Shown here piece after piece: positions 1-9,607 of a stretch of DNA of 64,000 nt. This DNA comes from PLA3 sp964592235. GTDB lineage: Bacteria > Planctomycetota > Phycisphaerae > UBA1845 > UTPLA1. Under the pieces are notes generated by a model. That model was not told the DNA's origin, did no database searches, and worked only from the letters and a program-made list of their open reading frames with translations. Where the stretch lies: the NCBI GenBank assembly GCA_964592235.1, contig CAZQCF010000021.1, positions 1 to 64,000 of the forward strand, written 5' to 3'. The translations under genes were made by a program, and so were the position numbers. The stretch's first letter is position 1. Every line of letters starts with the position of its first letter.

Positions 1-1760
1 CAGCTTTCGGGATCAATGGTCTGCTGAATCAGCTCGATAATGGGTCGAATCGGGTCTTCCTGGGTGTTCTGCAGATCATCATCCTGCTGACCGCCGCCAC
101 CACCGCCGAACAGGTTGCCGCCGCCGGCGCCGCCGCCGCCGCCGCCACCGCCGCCGCCCTGAAGAAACCGGCCGCCGCCCAGACCACCCTGCTGATTGCT
201 GTTCTGGCCAACCTGATCAAGGTTGATCTGCCGCCCGCGGAAGGTCGGCACCGAAATGATGAGGTCCTGCACGGGATAGACACGCGTCAACGTCTTGCGA
301 GCGAGATCTTCTTTTGTTGAAATGGCAATGACGCCATCGTCTACTTCGTAGGCCAGTTGCGTCTCGCCTGCGCCGACGGCATCCAGAATCAGTTGCAGCG
401 CCTTGGAGAACTTCACGCTGCTCAACCGCAGATTGACTTCCGTCTCCGGGTCGATGCCGGCCGAATCCAGCGCCGTCCAGTTCGGAACGATGTTCAGCCC
501 CGTCCGGTCACGCAATTGATCGATCACTTTGCGGAACGGCACGGCGTCGTACTTGATCTCCGGCGCCACGGCCTCCAGCTTGCGCCGGACGACGCGGTTG
601 CTCTCCGGCTCGGCCGCTTCTTCAGCGCCGGTTCGCTTGGCGGAAATCTCGCGCCAGTTCTTGGGATACATGATGTCGCGGTGCCACGGGATCGCCGTCT
701 CTTCGTTCGCGACGAGCAGATCCTGCGCCTCGTTCTGTTTGTCGATCGTGGCGCCGACGTTGCGGCGATTGATGGCGAGGTCTTCGAGCGTCTCCTTCAT
801 CCATGCGGCTTGCTCGTTGTTCGGGTCGATCGCCAGCACCTGCTTGAGTACCTGGATCGCGTCGTCGAGCCGCTGCTCCTTGCGCAGCTCGGCGGCCTGA
901 TCCATGAGCTGCTCAACCTGCCGCGTCTTCTGGATTCGCACCTGCTCGACGCGCTCCTGCTCCCGAGCCGCGACTTCCTCGCGCTTCATGCGGATCAGCC
1001 GCTCGTCGTAGTCACGCTGCTCGTCGTTGAGAAACCGTTCCAGCTCGTTGGCCTGGTTGCGATAGTCCTCATACAACGCAGCAGGCGAGGCGTAGCGCCG
1101 GTTGAGTTCAATCGTCTGCCGGGCGAAGTCCAGCAGTCGCTGCGCCTCGGCAAAGTCCTCGGCCAACACAGCCTTGCGAAGCTTCGACTCCGTTTCCTTG
1201 TACGTCTTGACCGCCTGCTGCCAGAGCAAGGCGTGCTCTTCGGCCAGTTCGTCCACCAAGCCGTCTCCGGATTTCGCTACGGCCGGGCGCGGCGCGGCCG
1301 TCATGGCGGTGTTCGATTCCGCCGAGGCCCCTGCTTCGCTCTTCTTCTTATTCGATTTGTCCAGATCAGCCAGAAGGGCGCGCGCCTTGGAAGCCACATC
1401 CGCCTCGGCCACCTTGCACGCCACGACCGCTTCGAGCGCCTTGCGCGCGTCGTCGGTCTTGCCGGCCTTCATCGCCTTCTCACCGGAAGCAAGATCCTCG
1501 CGCGCCTTGGCGCGATCGGCGAGCGCCCGCTCGGCCATGCCCAGGTAGCGCTGAAGATTGATCTGCTCATCGTCGTCCAGTTCGTCTTCGGAAATTTCAA
1601 GCAACGCGTCTTTGCCCGCGGCATAGTCGCCGGCTTCGACCAGCTTGATCGCCGCCGTCAGGCGCTCCGACGCGCTCGGCTCATCGTCGGCCCGCGCGAC
1701 GCTCACCGCCGCAAGCAGCACCACGCCGAGGACCATACTCCGTGTGCGAAGCTTGAACAT
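1..1760 (-). CDS. Secretin-like/TPR protein with N-terminal secretion domains, 3' end outside window
   Basis: Read by translating the complementary strand from the ATG at 1758-1760; the frame stays open to the window edge, giving about 586 residues and no stop. A signal peptide (MFKLRTRSMVLGVVLLAAV..ARA) is followed by a TPR-like and coiled-coil region (about 25-330), then a segment like the short N-terminal domain of secretins (LEAVAPEIKYDAVPFRKVID) and a second N-domain (VYPVQDLIISVPTF). A glycine-rich linker with runs of 8-10 Gly follows, then QQTIDPES, which resembles the start of another secretin N-domain. Planctomycete genomes carry many such proteins of the type II/IV secretion superfamily, acting in the outer envelope. 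The pore-forming secretin domain is not in the window, so the assignment rests on the N-domains. Confidence 0.72.
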   Translation of the reverse strand, partial: MFKLRTRSMVLGVVLLAAVSVARADDEPSASERLTAAIKLVEAGDYAAGKDALLEISEDELDDDEQINLQRYLGMAERALADRAKAREDLASGEKAMKAGKTDDARKALEAVVACKVAEADVASKARALLADLDKSNKKKSEAGASAESNTAMTAAPRPAVAKSGDGLVDELAEEHALLWQQAVKTYKETESKLRKAVLAEDFAEAQRLLDFARQTIELNRRYASPAALYEDYRNQANELERFLNDEQRDYDERLIRMKREEVAAREQERVEQVRIQKTRQVEQLMDQAAELRKEQRLDDAIQVLKQVLAIDPNNEQAAWMKETLEDLAINRRNVGATIDKQNEAQDLLVANEETAIPWHRDIMYPKNWREISAKRTGAEEAAEPESNRVVRRKLEAVAPEIKYDAVPFRKVIDQLRDRTGLNIVPNWTALDSAGIDPETEVNLRLSSVKFSKALQLILDAVGAGETQLAYEVDDGVIAISTKEDLARKTLTRVYPVQDLIISVPTFRGRQINLDQVGQNSNQQGGLGGGRFLQGGGGGGGGGGAGGGNLFGGGGGGQQDDDLQNTQEDPIRPIIELIQQTIDPES

Positions 1761-2320
1761 GACCGTCTCCTCAACCGTCGCGGCCGAGTGCCTCGGCCGA
1801 CACCGTGTACCGGGTCATTCTACCACCGGCGTCTAAAACCGGGGCTGTCATTCACGCGTGCCGTCCCCATCCACCAGCGATTAGGCAGGTTCACAGGCCA
1901 TGGAGTTCTTTCGACCGGCCGCGGGCATCGCTCGCTTCAGGTAGGGCGCCCGGTTCGGGCGCATCGGGTGGGAAGCCGCGGCGGGTCACTCCATGCCTTG
2001 ATTCCAATAGAATTTACGCACGTCGCCCCCCTAATGCAAGCCCTTTCTGCAGCAGGCGCCGTCCGCCCGTCCGATACCCCTTCAGCCGAAAAACCGCCTT
2101 TTCAGCACTGGCCCGCCCTGCCGCGGGGACCCCCTTACCCGACCCCTGTTATCAGCCTTTTTGCGGCGTCCCCCGGCGGTCCCGAAACTCAACGCCAAGG
2201 CAGCTCCAGGGCATTCGCTCAACGGACCGCGCGCCGGTTACGCCCGCGTTCATGATCTGCCGGGCAGCCATGGACCTATGGGATGAATTGGGTTGGCTAC
2301 AGGAAGACCAGGCCGGCCGA
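1761..2320. other. Intergenic region, 560 bases, no gene seen
   Basis: Lies between the start of the secretin-like gene and the end of the metallopeptidase gene. Open frames here have no recognisable domain and no good ribosome binding site. It should contain the promoter of the leftward secretin-like gene, but I could not pick a convincing -35/-10 pair. Confidence 0.5.
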
Positions 2321-3703
2321 CTATCGCTCGATTTCTTTTGACTTCTTGCGGCGCTCTTCTTCTTCCTTGATCCACTTGCGCAAGCTCTCGATCTCCGCAC
2401 TCGAGAATCGCTGCAGCTTGTCCTTTACGTCCGGGTTGTAGCCGCCCAGTTTGAGGTAGTACTCTTCGTCCGGCACCGATTTATCGCGCGAGATATTTTC
2501 CTCGACCCATTTCGTCCAGTGCTTCTCCAGCGCCTCTTTGGCCTCGGAGGGAAACTTCTCCTCCCACGCGCGCATCCGATCGCCCATGTACGTGGTCTGC
2601 CGGTCGGAACCGACACGTTTGGACAAGTCAAACACCGCGCGGAAATCCTTCCAGCCCTGCCGTCCGCCACCCATCATGTACGCCGCCAGCGACCACGCCT
2701 GGGCGTAATTCAAGAAGCCCTGCTCGCTGGTCATGTCCTTGTGCCAGCTCTCGGGGTCAATCGTCCAGACGTAGTTGAAGTCCTTCCATTTCGGCGTGCC
2801 CACGATCCGGCGAATCACCGGCGCGTATCGACCGCGGTTGGGAATCTCGGCGAAGTTCTCTTCTACCGTCTTATCGAAATCCCAGTACTCGAATACCGCT
2901 GCGTGGCCTTCGTTCCACCAGCGCGGGCAATCGACCGGAATCCCGATGTTCGCACCGGGATAGAGCGTATTCCCGAGGCGAAGCTGCAATTCCATATGAG
3001 CCGCCTCGTGCTTCAGCGTGCCCTTCTCCCATTTGCGAAAATCGGTGACACCGTCGGTGAATTGCTGCAAACGGTATCGCCGAGCCGGCCAGTGCGGGCC
3101 GCGATCACCCACCAGATGCCCGAACGACATGAAGAACCCGCCGCTGCCCGGCGTGCCGCCGTTCTGCATGTAAGTCGTCTGGTCGGCAAAGACGATCACT
3201 TCGATCTTCTCTCGCACGTCTGCCGGAACGCCGCCCAGAAGCTTCGCGTAGGCCCGGCCATACTCGCGATGCAACATCTCCATGTACATCGCGGTGTCGG
3301 CCGTGAACTCCTTGCTGATATCGGTACGGACGATGAAGGGATGGCCCATGTAGGTCCACAGGCGGACTTCCTCCTGCCCCTTCATGAACGTGCCGTCGCT
3401 GAAATCGCCGCGCTTGTCCTGCTTGATTTGCTTCAGCAGGCGGGCGTACCGTTTGTCGTATTCGGCATCGGTCTCGTTGCGCTTCTGCCCCCAGCGGACA
3501 TGCGGCATCTCGTCGTCCGACTTCTTGGGCTTGGACTTCTTCTTGGTTGTTGTCTTTTTGGTCTTACCGTCATCCGGCCCCGCGAAGGCGAATTGATCGC
3601 ACTTCGGCCCGGCCAGCACCCGGCCGGCCGATGACCAGGCCGACCCAAGCACCGCCAGCAACAACGCACACGTCCAAAATGTCTGTTGGTTTCTGCGCAA
3701 CAT
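2321..3703 (-). CDS. Secreted zinc metallopeptidase-like protein (HEAAH motif)
   Basis: A 460-residue protein with a signal peptide (residues 1-31, ending SAGRVLA) and a lysine-rich linker (48-62). The core carries HEAAH at 232-236, an HExxH zinc motif, and WWNEGHA at 262-268, where E265 is the likely third ligand, as in gluzincins and DUF1570-type proteins. The C-terminus is highly charged (EEEERRKKSKEIER). The start at 3703 was chosen because GGAG sits ten bases upstream and it gives a clean signal peptide; the frame extends further upstream without a hydrophobic segment. Probably exported; substrate unknown. Confidence 0.7.
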   Translation of the reverse strand: MLRRNQQTFWTCALLLAVLGSAWSSAGRVLAGPKCDQFAFAGPDDGKTKKTTTKKKSKPKKSDDEMPHVRWGQKRNETDAEYDKRYARLLKQIKQDKRGDFSDGTFMKGQEEVRLWTYMGHPFIVRTDISKEFTADTAMYMEMLHREYGRAYAKLLGGVPADVREKIEVIVFADQTTYMQNGGTPGSGGFFMSFGHLVGDRGPHWPARRYRLQQFTDGVTDFRKWEKGTLKHEAAHMELQLRLGNTLYPGANIGIPVDCPRWWNEGHAAVFEYWDFDKTVEENFAEIPNRGRYAPVIRRIVGTPKWKDFNYVWTIDPESWHKDMTSEQGFLNYAQAWSLAAYMMGGGRQGWKDFRAVFDLSKRVGSDRQTTYMGDRMRAWEEKFPSEAKEALEKHWTKWVEENISRDKSVPDEEYYLKLGGYNPDVKDKLQRFSSAEIESLRKWIKEEEERRKKSKEIER

Positions 3704-3849
3704 CACACCATGCCTCCAGCCGCCGAAGCCCGGGCCGGTCTGCACCCAACGCGCGTACTCCAGCGTGTCGGACGCGCCGAGCTTCGGCCCACACTCGTAT
3801 TGTAAGCCCAGGTCGTCGGAATGTGCCATCGAATTCGGCGAGGAAACGG

Positions 3850-5967
3850 TCAGCGGCTTGCGAGCGGCCGCGCCAGGGTACATAGCCGATAGCCGTCAGG
3901 AAGCGATTGCGCGGTAACGACTTCCGACGGTTTGAGCGCGACGCGCCGCCGCAGGTCGGGCCAGAGTTTCCGCTTTGTCTCCGGTGGCGACCAGCCCGGA
4001 AAGCCCCCATGAATCCAGTCCCACTCGCGATCCGGCTCGTCAGGCCGGACGAGGTATCGTGTCGGTCCTTCCAGAGCCGAATTCGGCTGTAACAGGTGAT
4101 CGAGTCTCGCCCAGAACGCGCGGTACTCCCCCACGCGGCATCGTTGCCCCGTGAGATAGGTCAGCACGTGGGCATCCAGCGGCTCGGCCCAGACTTGCTT
4201 CACGCCTTGCTCAACGAGCGAATCGGCGACGCGCTGCATCGGATGGGGGGCGCCGACCTGTTGATGGAGCGCCGCCTGACCAACCAGCCACGCCGCGCAA
4301 AGCGTCGCGACCGACGAGCGGCCGGCAAGCGGCAGACGATGATTGATAAAGACACACGCCAATATCCCAGGCAGAAACACCCAGATCGGAAGCCAATAGC
4401 GGATCGTGGTGAAATTGAAACTGCACCCGCCGAACAGATACAACCCGACGCAGCCCAATGCGCCGAGCGCCAGCAACGAGACCGGATGATGCACACCCGG
4501 CGTCATGCGAAGCATGCGAGCAATGCGCGGTCCCGAATTCAGCAGCAGCACCGCGCCGGCCGTCACGGCCGCGCCGGCCACGATCCAGTTCGCGCCGCCA
4601 ACCAGCCCGCCCCACGCGATATCGAGCGGCGCGAGCGCAGCATCCTGCCCGACGGTCACCAGGCGCAGGAAAGGCTGCGGATCGGCCCCGAAGAAGACGG
4701 GCGCGCCGTACAATAAATACACAAGCGTATCGCCCATGGCCCACGGAGGTCGCAGGCCCAGCGGGAGCGTCGGCTCCAGCCCCTGGCCGCGCACCGTCGC
4801 CAACAGGATATACGCGATGGCCGGTGCCGATCCGATGACGGCGCCGAGCAACATCCCACCACATCGCGGAATCATCGCTCGCACGCGCGATGCCATTCGA
4901 AGCCGCCATGCCGCGATCACGCCTGCAACCGCCAACACACCGGCCGCGACCGGTCGCGGGAGTAACCCGAGCAACAGCGCCGACTTCACGCCGGACTCAT
5001 CGACTTGTACCGACCATGCGGTCGTGACCATCAGCAACAACGCCGCGACAACAACGGTCAAGGCCGTGACACCGAGGCGGTCGATCACCCTCCATGCGGC
5101 CGCGCGCGACGTGGCATGCCGAAGCATCCGCAGCGGTGAGCCGAGCAGATAATGCACGAGGATTGGCGCGAGGAAAAACACAATCGACGGGTTAAGCCAC
5201 AGACCGGAGCCGACCAGCGCGCCGAAGATGAATTGGCGGCGGGTTTCCCGCCCGCGTAATGCCTTGATCGCGTCCGGTGTCATTCGCTGCGGTGCGTGAT
5301 TGCTCCCGGCCGTTGGACAGGCGAACCACTCCGCGTAGGCCCACAGCAACAACGTGCCCCAGAGCAGATTCTCGACGTACGCCCCGCGCGCGGAAATGGT
5401 CCACTGCGCGAACATCGGCGGCCCGCACAAAAGCACGGCCGCTCCGACAAGCCCCGCGCGGCGACCCAGCCACCGCGTAAGCATCAGATACTGCACTCCG
5501 ACCATCGCCGCGAAGAAGACTGCCGGCGCGGCGCGAAGTGCGTGAATCGGTTTCGCAAAGAGCGGCAGAAACGCCGCAACGACGTAGGCCTCCAGCGCGC
5601 CCATGTAACGCTGGCCGTAGAAATAAAGCGGAAAGCGCGTGCCCTCGGCGATGTCCTGCGCCATGAGTCCGACGATGGCCTCGTCGGAGTGCAAGAGTGT
5701 CTCGCCACGGAGGATCAGCGGCGCACGAAATGCCAGCGCGGCGAGAAAAATCACGGCGGCCGCGACGAAGTCGATGCGATGCAATCTGAAACGGCGAAAC
5801 GGGGACGCCGCGACGCGATGCAAGGATGCAACGCGATCCGCGGAAGCAGGCCGGCGCGAATCCAGTTCCCGGGGTTCGCGATATGTTTCAATGGTGACGA
5901 GCGCGACATCTTCGCATGGCGCGTGAACCGGGTGCAGCGGATTCTCGGTACGGGTTGATGGCGGCAT
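3850..5967 (-). CDS. GT-C fold membrane glycosyltransferase (ArnT/PMT-like)
   Basis: A 705-residue polytopic membrane protein. A charged cytoplasmic N-terminus (1-60) leads into a first membrane helix (about 67-84), then GETLLHSDEAI with acidic D95-E96 in the first external loop, as in family 39/83 glycosyltransferases that use polyprenyl-phosphate sugars. The pattern FYGQRYMGALEAY is also typical of this group. About ten further hydrophobic segments follow, with a C-terminal soluble domain. It probably transfers a sugar from a lipid carrier to protein or glycan outside the cytoplasmic membrane. A second GT-C protein is at 7941-9563 and a TMTC-like one at 15861-18059. Confidence 0.72.
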   Translation of the reverse strand: MPPSTRTENPLHPVHAPCEDVALVTIETYREPRELDSRRPASADRVASLHRVAASPFRRFRLHRIDFVAAAVIFLAALAFRAPLILRGETLLHSDEAIVGLMAQDIAEGTRFPLYFYGQRYMGALEAYVVAAFLPLFAKPIHALRAAPAVFFAAMVGVQYLMLTRWLGRRAGLVGAAVLLCGPPMFAQWTISARGAYVENLLWGTLLLWAYAEWFACPTAGSNHAPQRMTPDAIKALRGRETRRQFIFGALVGSGLWLNPSIVFFLAPILVHYLLGSPLRMLRHATSRAAAWRVIDRLGVTALTVVVAALLLMVTTAWSVQVDESGVKSALLLGLLPRPVAAGVLAVAGVIAAWRLRMASRVRAMIPRCGGMLLGAVIGSAPAIAYILLATVRGQGLEPTLPLGLRPPWAMGDTLVYLLYGAPVFFGADPQPFLRLVTVGQDAALAPLDIAWGGLVGGANWIVAGAAVTAGAVLLLNSGPRIARMLRMTPGVHHPVSLLALGALGCVGLYLFGGCSFNFTTIRYWLPIWVFLPGILACVFINHRLPLAGRSSVATLCAAWLVGQAALHQQVGAPHPMQRVADSLVEQGVKQVWAEPLDAHVLTYLTGQRCRVGEYRAFWARLDHLLQPNSALEGPTRYLVRPDEPDREWDWIHGGFPGWSPPETKRKLWPDLRRRVALKPSEVVTAQSLPDGYRLCTLARPLASR

Positions 5968-6105
5968 GAACGCTCCCCCCGAAGCGCGATAACAGGCAAA
6001 CCGATGTTCCGAGGCGGTCGTGCGCGCCGAGGCGTCTCGCGGCGCTCCTTGACGGTCGGGGCTCGGATCGCGGCAGGCAAGCCCGCCGGCTAAATGACCG
6101 CAGCC

Positions 6106-7812
6106 CTATGACAATCGGCCGCTGCGCAGGATCGCAATCAGCAGCCACGCCGACATGACAAACGTCAGCGCGTAGCCGACGAAGCCCAGGTACCGGATCG
6201 GCAGTGTGCCGAACAGCAGCACGTCGGCGTTCATCGAGAGCAACATCGTGCTGCCGATGATCGTCGAGGCCACGAGCACCGAGAAGGCCAGGCGGTTGCT
6301 GGAGCGATCCAACTCGCTGGCAAGGTGATCGAGATTCTCGTGGCGGATGTTGATTTGAAACTGGCCGCGTCCGATACCGCGCAGGGTGTCGCGCAGCAGG
6401 CGGGGCGCGTCCCGTAACACGCTGGCGAGATGCCAGGCCGAGATGCCGAAGAGGCGCGAGAGCCGCCGGGGGTGGAAGCGCTCGCGCAAGAGCGTGTTGA
6501 TCCGCGGTTGGAGCAGTTCGAGCAGGTTCAGTTCAGGGTCGAGCTGCATGACGACCGCCGAGACGGTCGCCAGCGATTTGAACATGGAGACAAAATTGCG
6601 CGGCAGCGTCACGTCGGACCGCCGCATCGTCTCCAGCAGCTCGCGGAAGATCGTGGGCACTTCCAGCCGCCGCAGCGGCAGCCCGTAGTACTTGTCGAGC
6701 ATGTCGCGCAAGTCGCGCGCGAGCATCTCGCGATCGGTCGAGCGGCCCAGCGCGCCCAGGTCGGCCAGCACCTCGATCAGCACGTCAATCTCGCGCTTGA
6801 CCATCGCGACAATGCCGATGACCAGCCGGCCCATCAGTTCGTCGTCGATGACGCCGACCATGCCAAAATCGAACAGGATCAATTTGTCCGGCGGGCAGAC
6901 CAGCAGATTCCCCGGATGCGGATCGGCGTGAAACAGCCCCATCTCGAAGAACTGCTTCATGAAGCTCTCGGCCAGCCGCTGGGCCAGCTTCTTCGGATCG
7001 CACTGTGTTCGCTGCGCGCCGAGGGCATCGCGCAGGTGCAGCCCCTCCATGAACTCCATCGTCAGCACTTCCGTGCCCGTGAGGTCCCAGCGCACCAGCG
7101 GCGTGCGGATGAATTCATCATCCTTGAATGCGTCGTAAAACCGTGACGTGGCCGACGCCTCGTTGACGAAATCCAGCTCCTTCTGAATCGTCTGCGCGAA
7201 CTCGTCCACCAGCATGCGCGGGTGGTAAGGCCGCAGCTCGGGGAACAGCGCCTCGGCCCGCTCGGCCATCCATTTGAGTACATATATGTCTAATTGCACG
7301 ACCTGTTCGATGCCCGGCCGTCGGATCTTGACGACGACCTCCTGACCGTCCTGCGTCGTCGCGCGATGCACCTGGCCGATGGAACCGCTGGCGAAGGGCC
7401 GCTCTTCAAACGATCGAAACGCCTGTTGAACGGAAAGGCCGGTGCTGGCCTCGACGATGCGCCGGGCCTCGGCGGCCGAGAAGGGCTGCACGTCGTCCTG
7501 CAGGCGCTCCAGCGCTGCGATGATCTGTGCCGGCAAGAGGTCGGGCCGGGTCGAGCCGATCTGCCCGAGTTTGACGAATGTGGGGCCGAGCTCCTCGCAC
7601 ACTTTCACAAGCCGCTCGCCAATGGTGGCGATCGGATCGACCTCGCTCTCGTCCGCCTCGCTGCCTCGTTTGAATCGAAGGAACGACGGGACGTACTGGC
7701 CCAGTTGCAGGCGGTCGACGAAATGGCCGAATCCGTGGCGGGAGAGCACCTGCGCGATGACGCGAAGCCGTGCGAAGGTTCGAACGGTGCGTGGCAGGGT
7801 GACGATGGACAT
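6106..7812 (-). CDS. UbiB/AarF/ABC1 family atypical kinase
   Basis: A 568-residue ABC1/UbiB protein. The family-specific KxGQ motif is seen in TFVKLGQIGSTRPDLLP, the nucleotide-binding lysine region in VVVKIRRPG, the catalytic loop in FHADPHPGNLLV and the metal-binding DFG in LFDFGMVGVID. Two hydrophobic segments end the protein (VLVASTIIGSTMLL and GYALTFVMSAWLLIAIL), anchoring it in the membrane as is usual. Relatives act in quinone or isoprenoid-lipid metabolism. The start at 7812 has GGGAG five bases upstream; ATGs at 7872 and 7959 would add residues without similarity, and the latter would overlap the divergent gene at 7941. Confidence 0.85.
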   Translation of the reverse strand: MSIVTLPRTVRTFARLRVIAQVLSRHGFGHFVDRLQLGQYVPSFLRFKRGSEADESEVDPIATIGERLVKVCEELGPTFVKLGQIGSTRPDLLPAQIIAALERLQDDVQPFSAAEARRIVEASTGLSVQQAFRSFEERPFASGSIGQVHRATTQDGQEVVVKIRRPGIEQVVQLDIYVLKWMAERAEALFPELRPYHPRMLVDEFAQTIQKELDFVNEASATSRFYDAFKDDEFIRTPLVRWDLTGTEVLTMEFMEGLHLRDALGAQRTQCDPKKLAQRLAESFMKQFFEMGLFHADPHPGNLLVCPPDKLILFDFGMVGVIDDELMGRLVIGIVAMVKREIDVLIEVLADLGALGRSTDREMLARDLRDMLDKYYGLPLRRLEVPTIFRELLETMRRSDVTLPRNFVSMFKSLATVSAVVMQLDPELNLLELLQPRINTLLRERFHPRRLSRLFGISAWHLASVLRDAPRLLRDTLRGIGRGQFQINIRHENLDHLASELDRSSNRLAFSVLVASTIIGSTMLLSMNADVLLFGTLPIRYLGFVGYALTFVMSAWLLIAILRSGRLS

Positions 7813-7940
7813 GGCGGCTCCCGAAGGGCGGCAATCCCAATGAGGTATTGCGATCCTGCCCGGATTATTCATCGTTTCGCCCTTCGGCGTCAAACGCGGC
7901 TTGACGCACCCGCCCCCGATTCGCAGACTCCGCGAACCAC

Positions 7941-9563
7941 ATGAACGGGCGTGTGACACGAATTCTGACTTGGCTGGGCAACTGGAACCGGTTCTGCGCG
8001 CTCATGATCGCGCTGTTCCTGGCACGGGCGGTGTTCCTGCTCTCCGTGCTACCGCCGTTTGAAGGGTGGGATGAATACCAGCACATCGCGTACGTGGCGC
8101 ACCTCATCGAGCACAATTCGCCACCGGTCCACGGCGAGGCCACCGTCCCGCGATCACTTTACCCGGCGCTCGTTCGATATCCGCAGCCGAAACTGGCGGT
8201 CGATCAGATCGGCGCGATCGGCGCGATGGAGTACCACGCATACTGGGAGCGGGTGAGGGCCGGCGGCTCGACCGAAGTTCGCGCGACCGCGCCAAACATT
8301 CCGCTCTATCAGGCGCAGCACCCTCCGCTCTATTACCAACTGATCGCGCCGCTGTTTCGTGGACAACTCGGTCCGGACCAAGTCGGTCACGCGATCGCGC
8401 GGGCGCGGTGGCTCGGTGTAGCCTGCGGCGCGGCGACGCTGCTGCTCTTCGGGTTGTCGCTGCCGAGTCTGGTCGCCGCCGGGCCTTTGCGCTACCTCAT
8501 CTTGCTGGCCGTCGCGACGCAGCCGCTGTTGCTCTTTAACGGCGCGCGAGTGGCGAGCGACCCGCTGGCGGTGTTGCTGGGGACGCTGGCGGTGGTGATG
8601 GTGCTGGAGTTTCGTATCGAGCGATGGCGACGGCACGGGTTGATCCTCGGGTTGGCGCTGGGCCTGGCGATTCTGGCGAAGGCGTACAACCTGCTGCTGA
8701 TCCCGTTTGTGGTGCTGATCTGGGCAGACCGCTGGCGACGCGGACGATGGCGCGGGGCGCAGGTCGCCGCGTCCGGGTTGCTGATCGCGGCCGTCGCCAT
8801 ATTTTTGACAGGTGACTATTTCATCGAGAACGTCCGCCGCTACGGCCTGCTGACGCCAATGCAGGAGTCAGTCGAGAACGCGAGGCACGGCCTCGGCGCG
8901 GGCGCGATCCTGCGGCAGGCCTTCAGCCTGGACTGGCTGGGCGAACTGTCGCGGAAATACCTGCGCCAGTCACTGTTCACCGGCGGCTGGAGTTACGTCA
9001 AGACCTCCGGCGCGATCACATGGGTGTATCAGGTATTCCTGCTGATCGGGGCGGGGCTGGCCGTCGCGGCGGCGATTCGCGGTCGGCGAAGCGGCCGAGC
9101 GACCTGTTTCACGCGCGAGGGCGCGGGCCGGGCGTCGGCACTTCTTGGTGCGTTGTTCGCGGCGGGGCTGACGTGGCACATGGTCAGCTCGCGGCAGGCC
9201 TGGGGGAGTATCACGACAAATGTATGGTATGCAGCGGTGTCATTCCCGTGGCTGCTGTGCCTGTATTACCAGGGCGTGGTCGCGACGGGCCGTCGGGCGG
9301 CGCTGATCGTTCTCGGCGGCGGGCTGATCGTGCTGCACGGCTCGGCCGAGACGTGGGGCCTCCTCGGCGAGATGGTTCCGCGATACACCGGCGCGCCATG
9401 GAGCGCGCTCGCGCGCGAGCGCCTCGCAGCCATGCACCCGTCGGCCCTCGGCCCCGCATGCACGATACCGGCGATGATTATTGCCAGTGCGTTGCTGTGG
9501 CTCGGATTGTTCACGGCGCTGGCGGGCAGGGCATCGCCGAACCAAAACGAACCGCCTCGTTGA
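7941..9563 (+). CDS. Polytopic membrane protein, GT-C glycosyltransferase-like
   Basis: A 540-residue membrane protein with about ten hydrophobic segments. After the first helix (MIALFLARAVFLLSVL) comes PPFEGWDEYQHIAYV, an acidic D-E in the first outer loop in the position seen in GT-C glycosyltransferases; the membrane pattern also recalls DUF2142 proteins. It is transcribed divergently from the UbiB-like gene, with 128 bases between starts. No Shine-Dalgarno sequence is obvious before the ATG. Donor and acceptor cannot be read from sequence. Confidence 0.6.
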   Translation: MNGRVTRILTWLGNWNRFCALMIALFLARAVFLLSVLPPFEGWDEYQHIAYVAHLIEHNSPPVHGEATVPRSLYPALVRYPQPKLAVDQIGAIGAMEYHAYWERVRAGGSTEVRATAPNIPLYQAQHPPLYYQLIAPLFRGQLGPDQVGHAIARARWLGVACGAATLLLFGLSLPSLVAAGPLRYLILLAVATQPLLLFNGARVASDPLAVLLGTLAVVMVLEFRIERWRRHGLILGLALGLAILAKAYNLLLIPFVVLIWADRWRRGRWRGAQVAASGLLIAAVAIFLTGDYFIENVRRYGLLTPMQESVENARHGLGAGAILRQAFSLDWLGELSRKYLRQSLFTGGWSYVKTSGAITWVYQVFLLIGAGLAVAAAIRGRRSGRATCFTREGAGRASALLGALFAAGLTWHMVSSRQAWGSITTNVWYAAVSFPWLLCLYYQGVVATGRRAALIVLGGGLIVLHGSAETWGLLGEMVPRYTGAPWSALARERLAAMHPSALGPACTIPAMIIASALLWLGLFTALAGRASPNQNEPPR

Positions 9564-9607
9564 TCGTCGTTACTCGTTCGAATCGATTGCATGCGCAATC
9601 GACGGCG

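Noticed and set aside
88..180. Short-period GCC-rich repeats suggestive of an array
   Set aside because: They are the codons of a glycine linker; there are no unique spacers, so this is not CRISPR. No CRISPR array was seen elsewhere.
357..2255. Long open frame on the plus strand over the left-edge gene
   Set aside because: It is the shadow of the secretin-like gene on the other strand; the sequence is Arg/Leu-rich without domain, while the minus frame has a signal peptide and N-domains.
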